5,732 bases of DNA from an uncultured Archangium sp. (GTDB lineage Bacteria > Myxococcota > Myxococcia > Myxococcales > Myxococcaceae). A model generated the notes under the pieces. That model was not told the origin of the DNA. It did not search any database and saw only the letters and a program-made list of their open reading frames with translations. The stretch spans positions 1 to 5,732 of the forward strand of contig CAMLFP010000360.1 of NCBI GenBank assembly GCA_946479335.1. Direction: 5' to 3'. Position 1 is the first letter of the stretch; each line of letters begins with the position of its first letter. A program made the translations under genes and the position numbers. Below, piece by piece: positions 1 through 5,732 of this stretch.

Positions 1-112
1 CGTCGCGCGTCTGGCCCTCGAGACGGCAGCCCACCTCCTCTTCGTGAAGCAAAATGAGAAGCAACCATCTGGTTGCTCCTCAAATTCGCCCGAGTGGAGC
101 GGCGACGCTTGA
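1..112 (+). other. Left-edge fragment, possibly the 3' end of an upstream plus-strand gene
   Basis: The frame starting at base 2 is open from the window edge to a TGA at 110-112. Its first 16 codons have mostly G or C in the third position and A/T-rich second positions, as a real gene here would. The peptide begins VARLALETAAHLLFVK, which reads like the end of an amphipathic helix. After about base 50 the codon bias fades and the frame runs through the hairpin at 55-82. The minus strand of the same stretch is also open and shows similar base bias, so strand and reality are undecided. No family is recognisable from this short piece. The rest of the stretch up to 181 shows no gene. Confidence 0.2.
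51..82 (-). terminator. Probable intrinsic terminator of the minus-strand gene at 182-634
   Basis: Bases 55-66 (TGAGAAGCAACC) pair with 71-82 (GGTTGCTCCTCA) around the four-base loop ATCT. This gives a 12-bp stem with a single A-C mismatch. Read on the minus strand, the stem is followed directly by TTTT (complement of 51-54), the arrangement of a Rho-independent terminator. It lies about 100 bases past the stop codon of the minus-strand gene. On the plus strand the stem is followed by AAATTC, so termination in that direction is less likely. Confidence 0.6.
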
Positions 113-118
113 GAGAGC

Positions 119-136
119 GCGCTCGAAGTCGAGCGC
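119..136. repeat. Perfect 8-bp inverted repeat downstream of the minus-strand gene
   Basis: GCGCTCGA (119-126) and TCGAGCGC (129-136) are exact reverse complements separated by two bases. As RNA it would form a short GC-rich stem with a loop of four or more bases. It lies 45 bases beyond the stop of the 182-634 gene and before the T-tract hairpin at 51-82. It has no T-run of its own on either strand, so it is not a complete terminator. It may stabilise the 3' end of the transcript, be a protein site, or be chance in GC-rich DNA. Confidence 0.35.
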
Positions 137-181
137 CCGCGCGACGTTCGGCACAGCGCCCTGCATCACCCCCGACGCCCT

Positions 182-634
182 TCAAGCCTGATGCAGATGG
201 CCGCCGCCCTCTTTCGCGGCGAGCTCACGGTGCAGTTGCACGAGCTCCACCTCGCGGGACTGCAACAGCTTCACCGCTTCTGCGCCGTAACGCGCCTCGA
301 ACTCGCCGACGTCACCGAGCTTCGGGAGCTCCTTCTGCGCGCGCGCCAGCTTCTCGCCCTGCAGCTCGCCTGACTCCACGCGCGCCTTCACCTGCAGGTA
401 CGTCGAGCGGCGGCCGCAGAAGTCAGCCACCAGCGCCTTGAGCTTCCCGTACTCCACGAGGTCGAGCTTCGAGGCGGAAAGCGCCTTCGCGTGGGCGAAC
501 GCATAGCGGCCGCTCCAGTCGCCGGGCGGGGCGGAGACGAGCTCCTTCAACATCGTGCGCTGGTAGGTCACGAACGCCTCAAGTCGCTCGGGCGAGAGCT
601 GGAGCGACGCGAGGCGCAAAGTCTTCAAGTCCAT
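182..634 (-). CDS. Small helical protein of unknown function (150 aa)
   Basis: I do not recognise this family. The protein begins MDLKTLRLASLQLSPERLEAF. It has no signal peptide, no membrane span and one cysteine (Cys73), so it is probably cytosolic. It is rich in Ala, Leu, Glu, Lys and Arg and looks almost wholly alpha-helical, with a charged leucine-patterned helix at about residues 111-141 that could form a coiled coil. It ends in a Gly/His-rich tail. The frame is open much further upstream, but that part is antisense to the kinase gene and reads as Arg/Val/His-rich shadow sequence. ATG 634 is chosen because natural-looking protein begins there, although no Shine-Dalgarno sequence lies at the right distance. 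The next ATG, at residue 28, would remove a good helix. The gene is divergent from the kinase and is followed by a likely terminator at 51-82. Confidence 0.7.
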   Translation of the reverse strand: MDLKTLRLASLQLSPERLEAFVTYQRTMLKELVSAPPGDWSGRYAFAHAKALSASKLDLVEYGKLKALVADFCGRRSTYLQVKARVESGELQGEKLARAQKELPKLGDVGEFEARYGAEAVKLLQSREVELVQLHRELAAKEGGGHLHQA

Positions 635-664
635 GGCGCGCGCGAAGGTACACTCTTCTCCAGC
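635..664. promoter_or_regulatory. 30-base divergent start region, possible back-to-back promoters
   Basis: This is the whole space between the ATG of the minus-strand gene (634) and the GTG of the kinase (665). The plus strand carries TACACT at 649-654, a four-of-six match to a -10 box, ending 10 bases before GTG. The minus strand carries TACCTT (complement of 645-650), a three-of-six match, also ending 10 bases before its ATG. Neither start has a well-placed Shine-Dalgarno sequence. Both matches are weak and no convincing -35 boxes were found. Promoters here, and leaderless or near-leaderless transcripts, are an inference. The true promoters could instead lie inside the opposite gene. Confidence 0.3.
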
Positions 665-3166
<2,502 letters not shown>

Positions 3167-3209
3167 ACCCGTGGCGTGACGCGGCGGGCTGTGGCATTGC
3201 CGCGCCGCA

Positions 3210-4829
3210 ATGATTCGCTTCGACAACATCTCCCTCCAGCACGGCCAGCAGATCCTCTTCATCGAGGCGTCTGCGGCGCTCCACAAGGGCGAGAAGGTCG
3301 GCCTGGTGGGCCCCAACGGCTCCGGCAAATCGACCCTCTTCCGCTGCGTGATGCGGGAGGAGACGCCCGACGAAGGCCAGGTGTCGATCGATAAGGGCAT
3401 CACCATCGGCTACTTCCGCCAGGACGTCGGCGACATGGCCGGGCAGACGGTCATCGAGGCCACGTTGGACGGCGCCGGCCCGGTCGCCGCGGTCGCCAAG
3501 GAGTTGAAGCGCCTCGAGCACGCGCTGGCCGACCCCGAGCAGGCCGATGACATGGAGAAGAACATCGAGAAGTTCGGTGAGGTGCAGGCGCGCTTCGACG
3601 AGCTGGGCGGCTACGCGCTCGATGGGCGGGCGCGAGAGATCCTCGCGGGCCTCGGCTTCCGCGAGTCGGTGATCGACGGCGACGTGGGCGCGCTCTCCGG
3701 CGGGTGGAAGATGCGCGTCGCGCTGGCGCGCATCCTGTTGATGCAGCCCGACGCGATGCTCCTCGACGAGCCCACCAACCACCTCGATCTCGAGTCGCTC
3801 ATCTGGCTGGAGAACTTCCTCAAGCGCTACGAGGGCGCGCTGCTGATGACCTCGCACGACCGCGAGTTCCTGAACCGCGTGTGCAACCGCATCATCGAGA
3901 TCGACGGTGGCGTGCTCACCACCTACTCGGGCGACTACGAGTACTACGTGAAGCAGCGCGCGCAGGCCGACGAGCAGCAGCAGGCCACCTTCGAGCGCCA
4001 GCAGGCGATGCTCAAGAAGGAGCTCGCCTTCATCGAGCGCTTCAAGGCGCGCGCGAGCCACGCCGCCCAGGTGCAGTCGCGCGTGAAGAAGCTCGAGAAG
4101 ATCGACCGCGTGGAGCCACCGCGCCGCGCCGAGAAGGTGCACTTCGACTTCAAGCCCGCGCCGCGCTCCGGTGAAGACGTGGCGAACCTCAAGGGCGTGA
4201 ACAAGGCCTACGGCGATCTCACCATCTACAAGGGGCTCGACTTCCTGCTCCGCCGCAAGGAGCGCTGGGCGATCATGGGCGTCAACGGCGCGGGCAAGTC
4301 GACGCTGCTCAAGATGATCGCCGGCGACGCCCGGCCCGACTCCGGCACGGTGACGGTCGGCGCGTCGGTGAAGCTGGGCTACTTCGCGCAGCACGCGATG
4401 GACGTGCTCGATGGGGAGAAGACCGTGTGGCAGACGCTGGTCGACGCATTCCCCCGCACGTCAGAGGGCACGCTGCGCACGCTGGCCGGGTGCTTCGGCT
4501 TCCCCAAGGACGAGGTCGACAAGGTGGTGCGCATCTTGTCGGGCGGAGAGAAGGCCCGCCTGGTGATGGCGCTGATGCTCTTCGACCCGCCGAACCTGCT
4601 GGTGCTCGACGAGCCCACCAACCACATCGATCTCGCGACCAAGGAGATGCTGATCGAGGCGCTCAAGAGCTTCGACGGCACGATGATCTTCGTCTCGCAC
4701 GATCGCCACTTCCTCTCCGAGCTGAGCAACCGCGTGCTGGAGCTCACCCCCGAAGGCCCGGTGCCCTACGGCGGCGGCTACGTGGAGTACGTGCAGCGCT
4801 CCGGCCACGAGGCGTTCGGCCTGCACTGA
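3210..4829 (+). CDS. ABC-F family ATPase, ribosome-associated (539 aa)
   Basis: ABC-F proteins are soluble twin-ATPase factors that bind the ribosomal E site and help stalled or initiating ribosomes; they are not transporters. Both nucleotide domains are intact. Domain 1 has Walker A GPNGSGKST (34-42), Q-loop Gln71, signature LSGGW (162-166), Walker B with DEPTNHLD (186-193) and SHD (215-217). Domain 2 has GVNGAGKST (357-365), LSGGE (443-447), DEPTNHID (467-474) and SHD (496-498). Between them, about residues 245-320, is a charged helical linker including RFKARASHAAQVQSRVKKLE, the P-site tRNA interaction motif region of this family. There is no membrane segment. The linker resembles the YheS/YdiF type, but the protein stops soon after domain 2 and lacks the C-terminal extension of E. 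coli YheS, so no symbol is given. No EttA-like arm insertion is obvious in domain 1. ATG 3210 has no clear Shine-Dalgarno sequence. It lies 43 bases after the kinase stop, so co-transcription is possible. Confidence 0.95.
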   Translation: MIRFDNISLQHGQQILFIEASAALHKGEKVGLVGPNGSGKSTLFRCVMREETPDEGQVSIDKGITIGYFRQDVGDMAGQTVIEATLDGAGPVAAVAKELKRLEHALADPEQADDMEKNIEKFGEVQARFDELGGYALDGRAREILAGLGFRESVIDGDVGALSGGWKMRVALARILLMQPDAMLLDEPTNHLDLESLIWLENFLKRYEGALLMTSHDREFLNRVCNRIIEIDGGVLTTYSGDYEYYVKQRAQADEQQQATFERQQAMLKKELAFIERFKARASHAAQVQSRVKKLEKIDRVEPPRRAEKVHFDFKPAPRSGEDVANLKGVNKAYGDLTIYKGLDFLLRRKERWAIMGVNGAGKSTLLKMIAGDARPDSGTVTVGASVKLGYFAQHAMDVLDGEKTVWQTLVDAFPRTSEGTLRTLAGCFGFPKDEVDKVVRILSGGEKARLVMALMLFDPPNLLVLDEPTNHIDLATKEMLIEALKSFDGTMIFVSHDRHFLSELSNRVLELTPEGPVPYGGGYVEYVQRSGHEAFGLH

Positions 4830-4836
4830 AAATGCA

Positions 4837-4864
4837 AAACCCTCTCCCGGTGGGGAGAGGGTTT
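4837..4864. terminator. Bidirectional intrinsic terminator between convergent genes
   Basis: AAACCCTCTCCC (4837-4848) and GGGAGAGGGTTT (4853-4864) form a perfect 12-bp stem with loop GGTG. It starts eight bases past the ABC-F stop codon and lies 25 bases beyond the stop of the convergent Fe-S carrier gene. On the plus strand the stem ends in TTT. On the minus strand it runs into TTTTGCATTTT, the better T-tract. Both transcripts can therefore use it, probably the minus-strand one more efficiently. Confidence 0.85.
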
Positions 4865-4889
4865 CGGGTTCAGCAGAAGTTCGAGCGGA

Positions 4890-5270
4890 TTACGCCGAGA
4901 ACGACGAGCCGCAGCCGCACGACGACTTCGCGTTCGGGTTCTCGAACTTGAAGCCCGACTGCGTGGCGGAGGTCAGGTAGTCGACGATGGTGCCCTTGAG
5001 GTACTGCGTCGACATCAGGTCGGTGCACATCTTGACGCCGTCCTGCTCCCAGACGAGGTCGCCTTCCTTGATGTCCTTGATGAGGTTCAAGTCGTAGCCC
5101 AGGCCGCTGCAGCCGGCGGGCACCACGCGCACCGTGAGCAGGTGCCCTTCGAGCTGCTGCTCGGCGATCACCTGCTTCACCTGCGCGATCGCGCGTTCGG
5201 TGAGCGTCATCACCGCGGGCTCGGAGGTGACGGCAGGGGCGGCAACGGGGGCAGCGGTCAGTGCGTTCAT
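4890..5270 (-). CDS. A-type Fe-S cluster carrier, IscA/ErpA/SufA (HesB) family (126 aa)
   Basis: Members of this family hold an Fe-S cluster and pass it to client apoproteins in the cytosol. The three cluster-binding cysteines are present: Cys54 in PAGCSGLGYDL, and Cys118 and Cys120 in SSCGCGSSF near the C-terminus. The 63-residue spacing between Cys54 and Cys118 fits the family. The core begins near MTLTERAIAQVKQVI at residue 21; the 20 residues before it are an Ala/Pro/Val-rich extension not needed for the fold. ATG 5270 is preferred over the ATG at residue 21 because AGAGG lies five bases before it, while the inner ATG has no such site. An extra Cys82 sits in KMCTDLMSTQYLKG, where many relatives have a VDPKS-type sequence. 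The subfamily cannot be fixed by eye. The gene follows an unrecognised gene by 22 bases, so the two are probably co-transcribed, and it ends before the shared terminator. Confidence 0.92.
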   Translation of the reverse strand: MNALTAAPVAAPAVTSEPAVMTLTERAIAQVKQVIAEQQLEGHLLTVRVVPAGCSGLGYDLNLIKDIKEGDLVWEQDGVKMCTDLMSTQYLKGTIVDYLTSATQSGFKFENPNAKSSCGCGSSFSA

Positions 5271-5275
5271 GGGGG

Positions 5276-5280
5276 CCTCT
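5276..5280 (-). promoter_or_regulatory. Shine-Dalgarno site for the Fe-S carrier gene
   Basis: The minus strand reads AGAGG here, followed by five C residues and then ATG at 5270. It decides the start of the carrier in favour of the longer, 126-residue form. It lies within the 22-base gap after the stop codon of the upstream gene. Confidence 0.6.
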
Positions 5281-5292
5281 ATAACGGCGTGG

Positions 5293-5732
5293 CTACTTTT
5301 TCTTCAAGCAGGGGGTGACATCGACGGTCCAGTCGATCGACGAGCTGCCGTCTTGAATGCGCACCTCGAAGGGGCACGGGTCGGCGAGCTGGTTGGAGCG
5401 GATCTCGAGCTTGTGGAGGCCCGGCATGAGGTTGAGCGGCAGGTTCGGCACGCCGGCCTTCAATTCGCCCCGGTAGATCTCCGCGTCTCGCAGCGCGGGC
5501 TTCACGCGCACGCGCACGCCCACCTCGCGGAACGTCTTGTCGATGACGATCAAGCTGTTGGGGGCGGGGTTGGTCTCCTTCGAGACGACCGGCACCTCGA
5601 AGTAGAGCCCGCGGTCGGGGTTCTTGAGCACCACGATGTCGCCGATGAACGCGCCCGACTGCTCGGTGATCGGCGTGCGCCCCAGGCTCTGCGGCTTGCG
5701 GCCCTTCGCGGTGGGCCCCGGCATCACCACCA
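5293..5732 (-). CDS. Protein of unknown function, probably exported, 5' end cut by the window
   Basis: About 146 codons are visible and the frame stays open to the window edge. The sequence there reads GTG GTG ATG CCG, so a start at 5730, 5727 or 5724 is formally possible. More likely the N-terminus, perhaps a signal or lipoprotein peptide, lies outside; the visible part has none. I do not recognise the family. From about residue 30 the chain alternates hydrophobic and polar residues with many Val, Ile, Pro and Gly (for example GDIVVLKNP and PGLHKLEIRSNQ), suggesting a beta-sandwich. Two cysteines near the end (Cys119 in DPCPFEV, Cys141 in VTPCLKKK, counted from 5730) could form a disulfide, which would suit an extracytoplasmic place. 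The protein ends in three lysines. It lies 22 bases upstream of the Fe-S carrier gene on the same strand, but nothing in it suggests Fe-S binding. Confidence 0.75.
   Translation of the reverse strand, partial: VVMPGPTAKGRKPQSLGRTPITEQSGAFIGDIVVLKNPDRGLYFEVPVVSKETNPAPNSLIVIDKTFREVGVRVRVKPALRDAEIYRGELKAGVPNLPLNLMPGLHKLEIRSNQLADPCPFEVRIQDGSSSIDWTVDVTPCLKKK

Noticed and set aside
1..68. Minus-strand start at 68 (ATG preceded by GGAG at seven bases) running off the left edge
   Set aside because: The peptide (MVASHFASRRGGG) is not protein-like, and the start sits inside the likely terminator hairpin.
182..373. Plus-strand open frame MQMAAALFRGEL at 191-373
   Set aside because: It overlaps the minus-strand gene at 182-634, which has better protein character and a downstream terminator.
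491..664. N-terminal extension of the kinase from ATG 491
   Set aside because: It is wholly antisense to the more protein-like minus-strand gene and reads as Arg/Glu/Gly-rich shadow. GTG 665 gives a usual length of lead-in before the kinase domain.
3181..3208. Hairpin before the ABC-F start read as a terminator of the kinase gene
   Set aside because: The stem is only six base pairs with a 16-base loop, and no T-run follows it.

Overview
The window is high-GC DNA with strong G/C at third codon positions. Its main gene encodes a Hanks-type Ser/Thr kinase with HRDFKPDN and SDEFSFC motifs, one membrane span and a TPR-rich C-terminus. That architecture is characteristic of Myxococcota (myxobacteria), so I infer a myxobacterium or close relative. 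No mobile element, CRISPR array, tRNA or rRNA is visible.

Layout. Positions 1-181 hold no secure gene. They contain a hairpin followed by TTTT on the minus strand (51-82), which I read as the terminator of the first gene, and a smaller inverted repeat (119-136). A small helical protein of unknown function is encoded on the minus strand (182-634). Only 30 bases separate its start from the divergent kinase gene (665-3166, plus strand). After 43 bases the kinase gene is followed by an ABC-F ATPase gene (3210-4829, plus strand), possibly in the same transcript. A perfect 12-bp hairpin (4837-4864) lies between the ABC-F gene and a convergent minus-strand pair. In transcription order, that pair is a protein of unknown function cut by the window edge (5293-5732), then an A-type Fe-S carrier of the IscA/ErpA/SufA family (4890-5270). 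They are separated by 22 bases.

How the genes may relate. The kinase is a membrane signalling protein with a cytosolic catalytic domain and a probable periplasmic TPR domain. The ABC-F protein should act on ribosomes, and the A-type carrier should deliver Fe-S clusters to apoproteins. Apart from the two likely co-transcribed pairs, nothing in the sequence ties these functions into one pathway. I see mostly ordinary chromosomal genes. The points most worth following are the two unrecognised proteins, the very tight divergent start region and the regular 42-residue TPR array.
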